Shown in pieces: positions 8,691 through 17,563 of a DNA stretch of 64,000 bases. Source of the DNA: Saprospiraceae bacterium (GTDB lineage Bacteria; Bacteroidota; Bacteroidia; Chitinophagales; Saprospiraceae); the NCBI GenBank assembly GCA_020630435.1, contig JAHDBJ010000006.1, positions 119,956 through 183,955 of the forward strand, given 5' to 3'. Made by a program: the position numbers and the translations under genes. Each line of letters begins with the position of its first letter. Position 1 is the first letter of the stretch. Under the pieces are notes generated by a model. The model had not been told where the DNA came from. It did no database searches and saw only the letters and a list, made by a program, of their open reading frames with translations.

Positions 8691-8743
8691 CGTCCACTTT
8701 GGATATTTAGTCTAGCAACAAGCTATTGAATAATATTCAAAAA

Positions 8744-8818
8744 GGGCGATTAGCTCAGTTGGTTCAGAGCACCTGGTTTACACCCAGGGGGTCAGCAGTT
8801 CGAGTCTGTTATCGCCCA
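8744..8818 (+). tRNA. tRNA-Val, anticodon TAC
   Basis: A complete cloverleaf can be folded. The acceptor stem is GGGCGAT/ATCGCCC, the D-stem GCTC/GAGC, and the anticodon stem CCTGG/CCAGG encloses the loop TTTACAC with anticodon TAC. The T-arm is built around GTTCGAGTC, and the discriminator is A. CCA is not encoded. A strong promoter lies upstream and a strong terminator directly downstream, so it is a single-gene transcription unit. Confidence 0.95.
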
Positions 8819-8831
8819 CTATAAAACACAA

Positions 8832-8866
8832 AACTACAAACCAATAATTGGTTTGTAGTTTTTTTT
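8832..8866 (+). terminator. rho-independent terminator of tRNA-Val
   Basis: A 13-bp perfect stem (AACTACAAACCAA with its complement) and a 3-base loop are followed by a run of T. It lies 13 bases after the tRNA. Confidence 0.88.
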
Positions 8867-8898
8867 ATGGTTCATTATATGAACGACCAAGACTATTT

Positions 8899-9558
8899 AT
8901 GAAACATATTTTTATAAGCCGCCATCTTACAGAAGACAGTCCGTTTAGAAAAACCTTTGCCTCTTTACCTCATATTATTCATGATAAAAGTTTAATTCAA
9001 TTTGAAGCTATAGCTTTCAAGTATACAGAATCGATAGATTGGATTTTTTTTTATAGTAAAAAAGGAGTAGATTTTTTTCTAAAACAAACATCTTTTCCTC
9101 CTCAGACTAAAATCGCTACATTAGGAAAAGCCACAGCGATATATCTTGAGAGCTTAGGATATACAGTTCATTTTGCTGGTATGGGCGATCCTTATATGAC
9201 AGCTCAAGCTTTTTTAGACTTTGCCAAAGCGCAAAAAGTACTTTTCCCACAAGCTAAAAACTCTAGACAATCTATTGAAAAAATACTCGGAGCGCAAATT
9301 TTTTCACAACCTATAATTGTTTATGACAACCAACCCATTAAAAATATTAATATATTTGTGTGTGATATTCTTATTTTCACAAGCTCTTTAAGCGTTGAAA
9401 TATATTATAATAATTATCCGCAAAATGAAAAGCAAAAAATAATAGCCATAGGAAAAACTACATTTGAAACTTTGCAAAACTTGGGTATAGAAAATATCTA
9501 TATGTCGAAGTATGCTACAGAAGAAGCACTCTTAGAAACGTGTATTAGTTTATTGTAA
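8899..9558 (+). CDS. hemD: uroporphyrinogen-III synthase
   Basis: The 219-residue enzyme converts hydroxymethylbilane to uroporphyrinogen III in haem and sirohaem biosynthesis. The sequence shows the two-domain HemD fold. IFISRHLTEDSPF opens domain 1, DWIFFYSKKGVDFF and KIATLGKATAIYLESLGY are the classic first-domain motifs, and DILIFTSSLSVEIYY with IIAIGKTTFETLQNLG repeats them in the second. I chose the ATG at 8899 because a TTG at 8848 in the same frame lies inside the terminator hairpin. It stands alone rather than beside other hem genes. Confidence 0.85.
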   Translation: MKHIFISRHLTEDSPFRKTFASLPHIIHDKSLIQFEAIAFKYTESIDWIFFYSKKGVDFFLKQTSFPPQTKIATLGKATAIYLESLGYTVHFAGMGDPYMTAQAFLDFAKAQKVLFPQAKNSRQSIEKILGAQIFSQPIIVYDNQPIKNINIFVCDILIFTSSLSVEIYYNNYPQNEKQKIIAIGKTTFETLQNLGIENIYMSKYATEEALLETCISLL

Positions 9559-9602
9559 CAACGGGACTTTTAATCATTTTTTCCATTAAAATTCTATTTA
9601 TC

Positions 9603-10259
9603 ATGTATCTTTCTGCATTTTCTTACGTCAATAGTGTAAGCAAACAAGCGGTTAGAACTAATTATTGTCAAACCCACAAAGCATTGGATAAAAAACGATA
9701 TAACGAACTTTCTGATAGTGAAGTTTTAGATCTTTACATGAATAGTCAGAGTTCAATGTACTTTGATCTGCTTTATAGTAGGTATATCAATAAAGTATAT
9801 AGTAAATGTATCTCATTATTAAAAGATGAGGTATTAGCACAAGATGCAGCACAGGAGATTTTTGTGAAAATATTTTTGAACTTAAGTAAGTTTAATAAAA
9901 AATCTAAATTTTCAACATGGATATATTCAATTACATATAATTATTGTATTGATGTTATTCGCAAGCAAAAAAAGTTGCAAAAGGTAATTACAAAAGAATC
10001 TGAGCAACTCCCTGATATTGAACAAGAAGAAATTAATGACAAAGAACTTTTAGAAATTGAGTATAATCGACTAAGTGAAGTATTAGAGCATATACCAGTA
10101 CAAGACAAGGCTGTCTTATTGATGAAGTATCAGGACGATATGAGTATAAAAGAGATAAGTCAAGTATTAGTCAAATCTGAAAGTGCTATAAAAATGAAAA
10201 TAAAGAGAGCAAAATTTAAAGCCCATAACGTTTATCAAAAACTTTTTCCTAATTCATAA
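9603..10259 (+). CDS. ECF-type RNA polymerase sigma factor
   Basis: The 218-residue protein has sigma region 2 (YFDLLYSRYINKVYSKCISL through FSTWIYSITYNYCIDVIRKQ, about residues 56-120) and region 4 (LEHIPVQDKAVLLMKYQDD with the helix-turn-helix SIKEISQVLVKSESAIKMKI, about residues 155-205). The N-terminal 35 residues are not part of the fold, so a later start cannot be excluded. It would direct polymerase to a specific promoter set in response to a signal. A small acidic protein follows 15 bases later and is likely co-transcribed; no membrane anti-sigma factor is seen. Confidence 0.9.
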   Translation: MYLSAFSYVNSVSKQAVRTNYCQTHKALDKKRYNELSDSEVLDLYMNSQSSMYFDLLYSRYINKVYSKCISLLKDEVLAQDAAQEIFVKIFLNLSKFNKKSKFSTWIYSITYNYCIDVIRKQKKLQKVITKESEQLPDIEQEEINDKELLEIEYNRLSEVLEHIPVQDKAVLLMKYQDDMSIKEISQVLVKSESAIKMKIKRAKFKAHNVYQKLFPNS

Positions 10260-10274
10260 ATTACAGAGAGGCTC

Positions 10275-10571
10275 ATGGAAGAAAATAATTTTAAAAAGTT
10301 GCAAGATGAGAACCAAGCCCCTCCTCATGTTCAGAAAGAAATCCGACAACACATTGATGATAATATCGGATTTATACGATTTATATTAGATATTGTAGAC
10401 CTTTATGTTCCAAAGGTGATGCAATTATTTACAACTGCTGCATCTAATGGTGTTGTACATCATAATGATCCAGCTTCTAATATAGATCATAGAAATATTA
10501 GTAATATAGATCGGTCGTCTATTTCAGGTGTTAATAAAATGAATATAGATAATCCATCAGAGGATGAGTAA
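10275..10571 (+). CDS. small protein co-transcribed with the sigma factor
   Basis: This 98-residue protein starts 15 bases after the sigma gene. Residues 1-30 are charged (ENQAPPHVQKEIRQHIDDN), a short hydrophobic helix follows (GFIRFILDIVDLYVPKVMQLF), and the tail is Asn/Ser/Ile-rich and probably disordered (SNIDHRNISNIDRSSIS). It has no zinc-binding anti-sigma motif and only a marginal membrane segment. The position suggests it modulates or is linked to the sigma factor; that is inference. Confidence 0.7.
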   Translation: MEENNFKKLQDENQAPPHVQKEIRQHIDDNIGFIRFILDIVDLYVPKVMQLFTTAASNGVVHHNDPASNIDHRNISNIDRSSISGVNKMNIDNPSEDE

Positions 10572-10712
10572 GCTTGTTGTATCTATTTTATATTATTTTA
10601 ACATAAAATAAAATTTTGGTATCAATATTTTGCAAATATTAAGTGACTTAAAGGCTATTTTGCCGTCTTATGGTAATATTTAAAGGATAGTACCAGAAAA
10701 CCCTTACAGTTT

Positions 10713-11537
10713 ATGCTCTTATTTCAAGCAACCTCAGGTTTATTGAGGGAAGTTTTACAAAATACATTGAATGCCTTACCTAAAGTAGCAAGTGCGCTTG
10801 TTATCTTTATTATAGGTTGGATATTCGCCAAGTTTATCTCTAGTTTAGCACGTAAACTATTACTAAAGACAAAGGTTGATAATCTTGTCAAAAGTATTAA
10901 TGAGATTGACTTTATTAGTAATCTAAATATCCAAGTTTCCCTAAGTAACATACTTTCCAAAATTCTGTACTATGTAATTATGCTTATTGCTTTAATTGCA
11001 TCAACAGATGTGCTGGGGATGCCTGTAGTCTCAAACTTAGTAAAAGATCTTATTAATTATATCCCATATCTATTATCAGCAGTCATCGTTTTTAGTATAG
11101 GAATTGTATTAGCTGATTTTATCAAAAATATTGTCGCAACAACTTGTAAGTCTTTAGGTATCCCTTCAGGAAATATACTTGCCAGTTTTATCTTTTATTT
11201 TATCTTTCTGATGATTACTATTAGTGCCTTAGAACAAGCAAAAATTAACACCGATTTTATTAAATCTAATTTAAAATTAATCGTAGGAGGTGTTGTGCTT
11301 GCTTTTGCTGTAGGGTATGGTTTTGCTTCTAGAAGTATTATGGCCAATCTGATGTCTTCTCTTTACACTAAACATCGTTTCAAAGTAGGTGATACTATTA
11401 AGATTGGAGAACAAAAAGGAAAAGTTACCTATATGGACTCTGGAGCTGTTACCCTTAAAACAGAAAAAAAGCGTATAATCATCCCAATGAGTCAGTTTTC
11501 TCAATCAGAGGTAGAAATCTTTGACGACAACGCATAA
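10713..11537 (+). CDS. small-conductance mechanosensitive channel (MscS family)
   Basis: The 274-residue protein has four or five hydrophobic segments (for example LPKVASALVIFIIGWIFAKF near 19-38 and YIPYLLSAVIVFSIGIVLADF near 113-133). They are followed by a pore-lining, Gly/Ala-rich helix (GGVVLAFAVGYGFASRSIMAN, about 190-210) and the MscS beta domain (RFKVGDTIKIGEQKGKVTYM, with IPMSQF). MscS channels open under membrane tension to release solutes during osmotic downshock. The paired TM-helix repeats and short C-terminus put it among the small family members. It is probably monocistronic; a hairpin follows. Confidence 0.85.
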   Translation: MLLFQATSGLLREVLQNTLNALPKVASALVIFIIGWIFAKFISSLARKLLLKTKVDNLVKSINEIDFISNLNIQVSLSNILSKILYYVIMLIALIASTDVLGMPVVSNLVKDLINYIPYLLSAVIVFSIGIVLADFIKNIVATTCKSLGIPSGNILASFIFYFIFLMITISALEQAKINTDFIKSNLKLIVGGVVLAFAVGYGFASRSIMANLMSSLYTKHRFKVGDTIKIGEQKGKVTYMDSGAVTLKTEKKRIIIPMSQFSQSEVEIFDDNA

Positions 11538-11581
11538 AAAGTTAACCATAACCAATATATTATTTTAACCATTTAACTTAT

Positions 11582-11604
11582 CCTACTCTAGATAAGAGAG
11601 TAGG
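11582..11604 (+). terminator. possible terminator after the MscS gene
   Basis: An 8-bp stem CCTACTCT/AGAGTAGG with a 7-base loop is followed by GCTTATTT. The weak T run makes this a moderate candidate. Confidence 0.5.
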
Positions 11605-11646
11605 GCTTATTTAATCAAACTATTTCAATCATTAAAAAAACTCAAA

Positions 11647-12672
11647 ATGTTTAAAAGATTACTTTTACTTTCGTTGTCCCTATTATTTTTGGGAAGCGTA
11701 GCCATTGCTCAAGATGCTGAAGAAGCTCCAAAAGACGGTTGGGACATTGGTTTAGGTTTAGGATTTGATTTTGCCCAATTACTTCAACTCAATCCAAAAG
11801 TAGGTTCAGGAGAAAATAGAATAGGCTTTGGTGGTGCAGCTAATGTTTTTGCGAATAAGAAACAAGGACGTTTTTCTTGGGATAATACAGCTTCACTACA
11901 ATTTGGTGTACAAAAGTTAGGAGCAGGTGTCATTGCGCTTGGTTCAGACGAAAAAATTCCTTTCCAAAAAAGTATAGACTTATTAAAGTTTGACTCAAAA
12001 GTAGGCTACAAAACTTCTGAGGATTCAAAATTCTTTTACGCAGCAGCTCTAGGTTTCATGAGTCAACTCACACCAACTTATTTTGGTAGTTTTCTAAAAG
12101 ATTTAGGTGGTTCTCCTTATAATGACGCTAACCCTATTGCAAAATTATTCTCTCCTGCTCATTTAACTATATCAGCAGGTATTGATTATAAACCACAAGA
12201 TAATTTGTCTTTTTACTTCTCTCCTATTGCTTACAAAGCAATCATTGTTGCAGATGATAATATAGCAGACAACGAGGCTTTTGATGGAGACGGTGTTGGT
12301 AAAGCTGTTTCAGTACACGGTAACCCATGGACAAGCACTTCTGTTTTTGACAATGCTTTTAATCAGTTTGGTGCTTTATTGAGAGGTAATTACAATAATA
12401 AATTCTTAGAAGATAAGATTGCTTTTCAATCTGCATTAACTTTATATTCTAACTACTTGAATAATCCTCAAAATATTGATGTTGAGTGGAATAATGAATT
12501 CGCTTTCAATATCTATAAAGGATTACAATTGTCCTTATTATTAAATTTCTTCTACGATCATGATGTTCTGGTAAATATTACAGACTTTAAAGCACCTAAT
12601 GCTATCAATGGTCTTGGAAGAAGACTAAACGTAACAGAGCAGATTTTGTTAAAATATAATATCGTTTTTTAA
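11647..12672 (+). CDS. DUF3078 outer-membrane protein
   Basis: The 341-residue protein has a clear signal peptide (MFKRLLLLSLSLLFLGSVAIAQ) and then alternating beta strands typical of an outer-membrane barrel: DIGLGLGFDFAQLLQLNP, RFSWDNTASLQFGVQKLG, FYAAALGFMSQLTP and a last strand ending LLKYNIVF. The pattern is that of the Bacteroidota family DUF3078, whose function is unknown. Its upstream gap of 109 bp and its strong downstream terminator suggest a single-gene unit. Confidence 0.82.
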   Translation: MFKRLLLLSLSLLFLGSVAIAQDAEEAPKDGWDIGLGLGFDFAQLLQLNPKVGSGENRIGFGGAANVFANKKQGRFSWDNTASLQFGVQKLGAGVIALGSDEKIPFQKSIDLLKFDSKVGYKTSEDSKFFYAAALGFMSQLTPTYFGSFLKDLGGSPYNDANPIAKLFSPAHLTISAGIDYKPQDNLSFYFSPIAYKAIIVADDNIADNEAFDGDGVGKAVSVHGNPWTSTSVFDNAFNQFGALLRGNYNNKFLEDKIAFQSALTLYSNYLNNPQNIDVEWNNEFAFNIYKGLQLSLLLNFFYDHDVLVNITDFKAPNAINGLGRRLNVTEQILLKYNIVF

Positions 12673-12696
12673 TACACTTTTAAAAGTGTTTGCTTT

Positions 12697-12737
12697 AAAG
12701 AAGCCCACCTTCATAGGAAGTGTGGGTTTCTTTTTTT
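12697..12737 (+). terminator. rho-independent terminator after the DUF3078 gene
   Basis: A 12-bp stem AAAGAAGCCCAC/GTGGGTTTCTTT with one G-T pair encloses a 13-base loop and runs into T residues. A 16-bp palindrome (ACACTTTTAAAAGTGT) precedes it at 12674-12689. Confidence 0.85.
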
Positions 12738-12772
12738 GTAGCAATTTGTGTTTATTTGCACAAAAAAACAAA

Positions 12773-14485
12773 ATGTCTAAAATCAATCTATATCAAATAC
12801 TTGTCAGATTATTTGGAAATACAAACGACAAATGTGTTTTAAACGGAAGTCGGAAAGAAAACGGTGTTGGAAAATTCAAAGACATTAACAATACAGCACT
12901 TAAAAAACTTAAAAAAGCTGGTATATCGCACATTTGGTATACTGGAGTTTTAGAGCATGCTATTGTTGAAGGTTATCCTAAAGCAGATATTCCTAGTGGT
13001 AATCCTCAAATAATCAAAGGACGTGCAGGTTCTCCTTATGCTATAAAGGATTATTACGATGTCAATCCTGATTTGGCAACCTCTGTTAAGAATAGATTGA
13101 AAGAATTTGATCAGCTCATTGAACGAACCCATAAAAATGGTCTAAAAGTTATTATAGATTTTGTTCCAAATCATGTGGCTAGGTTTTATCAATCCGATAA
13201 AAAAACAAAAGGGGTTATAGACTTTGGAGCAAATGATGAGGTTTCGAATTTATTCTCTTCACAAAATGATTTTTACTATTTAAAAGAAGATCTTGTACTA
13301 CCCCAAAATTCTGGTTGTGTGCTAGAAAGTGATGCTTATGAGCCATATATCGAAATGCCTGCAAAAGCAACGGGTAACGATCAATTTTACCATCAACCAA
13401 GTATCAATGATTGGTACGAGACTATTAAGCTAAACTATGGTGTAGATTATCAAAATGGAAGACAGGGGCATTTCACTCCTCTTCCTTCTGTATGGAGCAA
13501 AATGCTTGATATTATACATTATTGGGCTTCTAAAGGGGTAGATGGTTTTCGCTGTGATATGGCAGAAATGGTTCCTGTAGAGTTTTGGGGATGGATGATA
13601 AATAATATTAAAAAAGAATTTCCTAAACTGATTTTCATTGCAGAAATATATAACCCTGATGCTTATCGAACATATATACACCAAGGCAAATTTGATTATC
13701 TTTATGATAAAGTAGGTGTTTATGATGCTTTAAGAGGTATTATGCAACATGGAAACCATGCAGGAGTATTAACACATTGCTGGCAACAATTGGAGGGCAT
13801 ACAAAATAATATGCTCCGATTTCTTGAAAACCATGACGAACAAAGACTAGCATCTAAATATTTTTTAGGTGAGCCTCATAAAGCAAAAGCAGGTATGATA
13901 TTATCTGCTACGATGCATAATGGTCCTCTTATGATCTATTTTGGTCAAGAAGTTGGTGAACCAGCAGAAGGGGCTTCAGGGTTTAGTGGTGATGATGGTC
14001 GAACTACAATATTTGACTACTGGAACGTTCCAACACACCAACAATGGAGAAATGAAGGAAGGTTTGATGGAAAACTCCTATCAAAAGAACAAAAGGGTTT
14101 ACAACAATTTTATAATAATCTTCTTAATCTTTGTCAACAACATGAAGCATTCTATTCTGGTCAATTTTATGATCTAATGTGGAGCAACCAACATGAAGAG
14201 CTTGATAGCCATCATATTTATACTTATCTACGACATACCACTGATTCTTGCTTTTTAGTAGTTTTAAACTTTGACAATGAGCATCATCAACAATGTACTG
14301 TTCATATTCCTAAACACGCCTTAGAATGTGCAGGAATAGCACAATACAACACGTTTAAAATAACTTCTTATTTTGGAGAAACACAACCTCCAATTCATGT
14401 CTCATCTGATAAAATAGAATCTGAAGGGATTTCAATGATAATACCACCACATGATGGCATTATTTTTAAAGTAGAAAAAGGTTAA
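12773..14485 (+). CDS. alpha-amylase family glycoside hydrolase (GH13)
   Basis: The 570-residue enzyme has the GH13 conserved regions in order: DFVPNH (region I), GFRCDMAEM with the nucleophile D262, IFIAEIYNP with the acid/base E291, and FLENHDEQR with D355. It would cleave or rearrange alpha-1,4 glucans. A start at 12686 (GTG) in the same frame would add a signal-like stretch, but that stretch overlaps the terminator of the gene before, so I take MSKINLYQILVRLFG as the true start. On that reading there is no signal peptide and the enzyme is cytoplasmic, acting perhaps on stored glycogen. Substrate specificity is not readable by eye. Confidence 0.86.
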   Translation: MSKINLYQILVRLFGNTNDKCVLNGSRKENGVGKFKDINNTALKKLKKAGISHIWYTGVLEHAIVEGYPKADIPSGNPQIIKGRAGSPYAIKDYYDVNPDLATSVKNRLKEFDQLIERTHKNGLKVIIDFVPNHVARFYQSDKKTKGVIDFGANDEVSNLFSSQNDFYYLKEDLVLPQNSGCVLESDAYEPYIEMPAKATGNDQFYHQPSINDWYETIKLNYGVDYQNGRQGHFTPLPSVWSKMLDIIHYWASKGVDGFRCDMAEMVPVEFWGWMINNIKKEFPKLIFIAEIYNPDAYRTYIHQGKFDYLYDKVGVYDALRGIMQHGNHAGVLTHCWQQLEGIQNNMLRFLENHDEQRLASKYFLGEPHKAKAGMILSATMHNGPLMIYFGQEVGEPAEGASGFSGDDGRTTIFDYWNVPTHQQWRNEGRFDGKLLSKEQKGLQQFYNNLLNLCQQHEAFYSGQFYDLMWSNQHEELDSHHIYTYLRHTTDSCFLVVLNFDNEHHQQCTVHIPKHALECAGIAQYNTFKITSYFGETQPPIHVSSDKIESEGISMIIPPHDGIIFKVEKG

Positions 14486-14496
14486 ATGTCTTTGTA

Positions 14497-15012
14497 TTAT
14501 AATCGAGTTTCCAACAATTTATCAATAGCATCAAAACTAATATTCGAACCGATGATTTCCCCTGTTGGTGAAATTAAAAACTTAGAAGGTACTTGTTTGA
14601 TACCATATATTTGAGCAATAGGGGAATCAAAAAATCTTAGACTAGTAGCTTTATCAAATATATGATATTCCCAATCCATTCCTAGCCGTTTAACAGCCTT
14701 CCGCCAGCGATCTTCTTTTTCTTCTACAGCAATATTTAAAATGACTAGCTTTTTATCTTTATATTTTTGCTGAAGTGCTTTTAGTTCTGGAAGTTCTTGT
14801 AAACAAGGACCACACCAACTTCCCCAAAAATCCAATAATATGTACTGCCCTTCAAAATCAGATAGACTTATTGTTTTTTCTTCTAATGTCGTAGCTTCAA
14901 ATATGGGAGCTTTTTCACCATTAACATATCTTGGTTGCATATAAACATAACGACCAATAAAGTATGCTGCAATTAAGACTAATATTACCCATAATATATT
15001 TTTTGGTATCAT
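14497..15012 (-). CDS. thioredoxin-like TlpA/ResA family protein, membrane anchored
   Basis: The 171-residue protein has one N-terminal membrane anchor (ILWVILVLIAAYFIGRYVYM) and then a thioredoxin fold on the outside of the membrane. The active site is WCGPC (C67, C70), and the cis-proline block is QVPSKFLISPTGEI. It probably reduces or exchanges disulfides in the periplasm, as ResA and TlpA do. It converges on the amylase gene with an 11-bp gap. Confidence 0.88.
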   Translation of the reverse strand: MIPKNILWVILVLIAAYFIGRYVYMQPRYVNGEKAPIFEATTLEEKTISLSDFEGQYILLDFWGSWCGPCLQELPELKALQQKYKDKKLVILNIAVEEKEDRWRKAVKRLGMDWEYHIFDKATSLRFFDSPIAQIYGIKQVPSKFLISPTGEIIGSNISFDAIDKLLETRL

Positions 15013-15569
15013 TTTTTATTTTTTATTAAAAGAAGTATTGTAGTTGATGGTTTTAAAAATTTATATGTATTCCTGATGCCCATCTATATTACAAAATAGA
15101 CATTTCATAGTATTTATAATAATATCAAAGATAATTTTAGAATCATCCCAAAATATTTATAATAAAGACTATTATATATCTGATTTTTTAATAACTGGGC
15201 ATCTTAATCTTTATTATAATTTTATGAAACTTACAGATTTTTCGTTAATTTCGTCCTATTATTCTTCCTCCCGTAAAATGTTCTAAGTATAAAATTATTG
15301 AATAATCAATTTCTGTAATATAGAATCAAATTTTAGATTATACCAATTCAAAATATATAAAACATTAATAATAAAAACTCTATATCCAATATACATTAGT
15401 CTCTCTTATAAGCATTACAGCACATTAAATAACCCTCACAATGTAATGGATTATAAATTCTAGTGACTAAAATATATATTAGAAACAACTTTTTAGAAAC
15501 TTACTTATTATATCTAACTATAAGCCCCCATGAAAGTTTACAAAAATAGAGTAATATTAACCAAAGCTT
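15013..15569. other. intergenic region of 557 bp, no gene seen
   Basis: This very AT-rich gap lies between diverging genes and should hold both promoters. No open frame with coding character was found. Two inverted repeats occur, GATGCCCA (15075-15082) with TGGGCATC (15196-15203) and TTATAATAAAGA (15157-15168) with its complement (15208-15219). Their arms interleave, so both cannot form as one simple hairpin. Confidence 0.5.
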
Positions 15570-16418
15570 ATGAGCAAGAATATGAAAGATGATTCATTGG
15601 CGTTTCATCCCATAAAAGATGCCAATGCTATCGAAGTTTATAAAAAAGAAATAAAAAAACTAAATGAAGAGATCCATTCACTCAGATTTCAAGTGCAGCA
15701 ATTGAGTAGTTTCAATAAAGACTTGGAGCAGTTTTCATATGTGGCTTCGCATGATCTACATGAACCTCTCAGAATGGTAAGCAACTTTGTACAGCTTCTA
15801 GCACATGAATACGCAGAAAAACTAGGGGAAGATGGTCAATGCTATATCAATTTTGCAGTTGATGGTGTAAAAAGAATGCAAAAATTAATTGATGACCTTT
15901 TGATGTATAATCGTATGGGAAAACCCAATATCCAAGTTAGTGAAGTCGATACCACAGATATTGTTTTTTTAGTCTTACATAAATTGAATGCTCTAATTAA
16001 AGAGAAAAAAGCTCAAGTAGATGTAGTTTCAAAACTTCCTACTATAAAATACGAAAGAAATCAACTCGCTGCCATATTCTATAATCTTATAAAAAATGCC
16101 ATTACATTTAATAAAGATACACCTCCAATATTAACTGTATCCTGCGAAGAAAATGAGGCTGAATGGATTTTCAAAATCTCAGATAATGGAATTGGTATTG
16201 ATGTTGAAAATCATGAAAAAATCTTCAATGTATTTTATCGGCTTAACGACCGTCCTAATGCAGAAAGTACAGGTATTGGACTAGCAATGTGTCGAAAAAT
16301 CATTCTAAGGCATGGTGGGAAAATTTGGTTAGAATCAACACCTGGTAATGGTTCTGTTTTTTATTTTTCAGCTAGGAAAAATATAGAAGAGGTCTTAAAA
16401 ATCAATAACAACAATTAG
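15570..16418 (+). CDS. sensor-less histidine kinase, phytochrome-kinase type
   Basis: The 282-residue kinase has a short coiled N-terminus (IEVYKKEIKKLNEEIHSL), the HisKA dimerisation block FSYVASHDLHEPLRMV with phospho-acceptor H61, and an HATPase domain. That domain shows the N box NLIKNAI, G1 DNGIGI, the F box IFNVFYRL and G2 STGIGLAMC. The VASHDLHEPLR form is typical of the bacteriophytochrome-like kinase group. No sensor domain, membrane segment or receiver is present, so it must receive its signal through another protein. No response regulator is adjacent; a single-domain regulator lies at 42257-42625. Confidence 0.88.
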   Translation: MSKNMKDDSLAFHPIKDANAIEVYKKEIKKLNEEIHSLRFQVQQLSSFNKDLEQFSYVASHDLHEPLRMVSNFVQLLAHEYAEKLGEDGQCYINFAVDGVKRMQKLIDDLLMYNRMGKPNIQVSEVDTTDIVFLVLHKLNALIKEKKAQVDVVSKLPTIKYERNQLAAIFYNLIKNAITFNKDTPPILTVSCEENEAEWIFKISDNGIGIDVENHEKIFNVFYRLNDRPNAESTGIGLAMCRKIILRHGGKIWLESTPGNGSVFYFSARKNIEEVLKINNNN

Positions 16419-16421
16419 TTA

Positions 16422-17414
16422 CTAAGTCAATTGTAATTGCCAATACTCTTTAATCAATATATCTTTATCAACAGAAACTACCCCCACTTTTTCACAGACT
16501 TGCCCTCCAGCTAGATTTGCTAACTCACATACTATATCCATATTAAAACCTGCCGCTAACCCCAAAGCTGCTACACTAATAACAGTGTCTCCAGCACCAC
16601 AAACATCTGAAATAATACGTGGTTGAGTTGGAAAAATACGACTAGCTTTACCATCGCTTAAGTATATTCCTTTTTCTGACAATGTAATCATTGTATATCG
16701 ATTATTGAGTTGACTTCTTATAAATGTATCAGCAGCATCTAAACTATCAATGTGATTCTCATCTATTGGAAAGGGAACTTGATCACTTGCCTCTTTTAAG
16801 TTCGGTTTAAATAAATCTATCTTTTGATAAGAGAAAAAGTTATTATATTTTGGATCGACAGCAGTTAATATTTTTTTTTGTTGCCCTAATTTTATAATAC
16901 GCTGAATCAATTGAGTAGTTAAAATACCTTTATTATAATCTTGGAAAAGAATAAGATCAATAGGGTGTTTTTCGATGATAGTCTCTATCCTTTCAGCCAA
17001 AATTTCATATTCAGTTTCACTCAAATCAAATTTATCTTCACTATCTAAGCGAATTAATTGTTGATTTTGAGCTATCACACGTGATTTAATAGTAGTACGT
17101 CTATCTTCAGAAATAACAATTCCTGTTGTATCTAAGTTTTTTTCGTACATCAATCGTTTATACAATTGTCCCTCATTATCTTTTCCTACAATACTACATA
17201 TCAAAGGAGTACTTCCCAAAGCTGCAATGTTTAGTGCCACATTAGCTGCACCTCCTAGTCTATTATCGGTATTACCTAAAGCTACAACAGGCACTGGGGC
17301 TTCAGGAGAGATTCTATTCACTTTACCATAAAGGTATCGGTCAATCATTACATCTCCTATAATAAGAATATGAAGTTTTGAAAACTTATTAAGAATGTCT
17401 ATGTCTTCCGTCAT
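16422..17414 (-). CDS. rfaE1: PfkB-type kinase, D-glycero-beta-D-manno-heptose-7-phosphate kinase-like
   Basis: The 330-residue protein is a PfkB/ribokinase-family kinase closest to the kinase domain of HldE/RfaE. It shows the N-terminal DVMIDRYLYGKVNRISPEAP block, NRLGGAANVALN, and the C-terminal signature DVCGAGDTVISVAALG, whose Asp is the catalytic base. It would phosphorylate heptose 7-phosphate at C1 in the route to ADP-heptose for lipopolysaccharide. The second half of bifunctional HldE (the adenylyltransferase) is absent. I prefer the ATG at 17414 (MTEDIDIL); an ATG at 17456 would add 14 residues and run through a promoter-like box. Confidence 0.83.
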   Translation of the reverse strand: MTEDIDILNKFSKLHILIIGDVMIDRYLYGKVNRISPEAPVPVVALGNTDNRLGGAANVALNIAALGSTPLICSIVGKDNEGQLYKRLMYEKNLDTTGIVISEDRRTTIKSRVIAQNQQLIRLDSEDKFDLSETEYEILAERIETIIEKHPIDLILFQDYNKGILTTQLIQRIIKLGQQKKILTAVDPKYNNFFSYQKIDLFKPNLKEASDQVPFPIDENHIDSLDAADTFIRSQLNNRYTMITLSEKGIYLSDGKASRIFPTQPRIISDVCGAGDTVISVAALGLAAGFNMDIVCELANLAGGQVCEKVGVVSVDKDILIKEYWQLQLT

Positions 17415-17418
17415 GGTA

Positions 17419-17426
17419 CAAAGATA
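17419..17426 (-). promoter_or_regulatory. -7 box very close to the rfaE1 start
   Basis: On the minus strand this reads TATCTTTG, a match to TAnnTTTG, only a few bases before the chosen ATG at 17414. If used, the transcript would be nearly leaderless. Confidence 0.35.
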
Positions 17427-17563
17427 TTTCGTAAGGTGCAAAAGTAGAGATTTCAATTTTATATTTCACATACAATTCCCTTTTTTTCAATACCTTTACT
17501 ACCGAGTAGTTGAATCCAACTTTTATAAAAAAATAGTTTTAAAACCAAATTACATTATTACGA

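Noticed and set aside
8848..8898. Upstream in-frame TTG extension of hemD
   Set aside because: It lies in the right arm and T run of the tRNA-Val terminator; the ATG at 8899 gives a normal HemD N-terminus.
12686..12772. GTG start and signal-peptide-like extension of the amylase-family enzyme
   Set aside because: The added residues are encoded by the terminator hairpin of the previous gene; MSKINLYQ at 12773 is a natural start.
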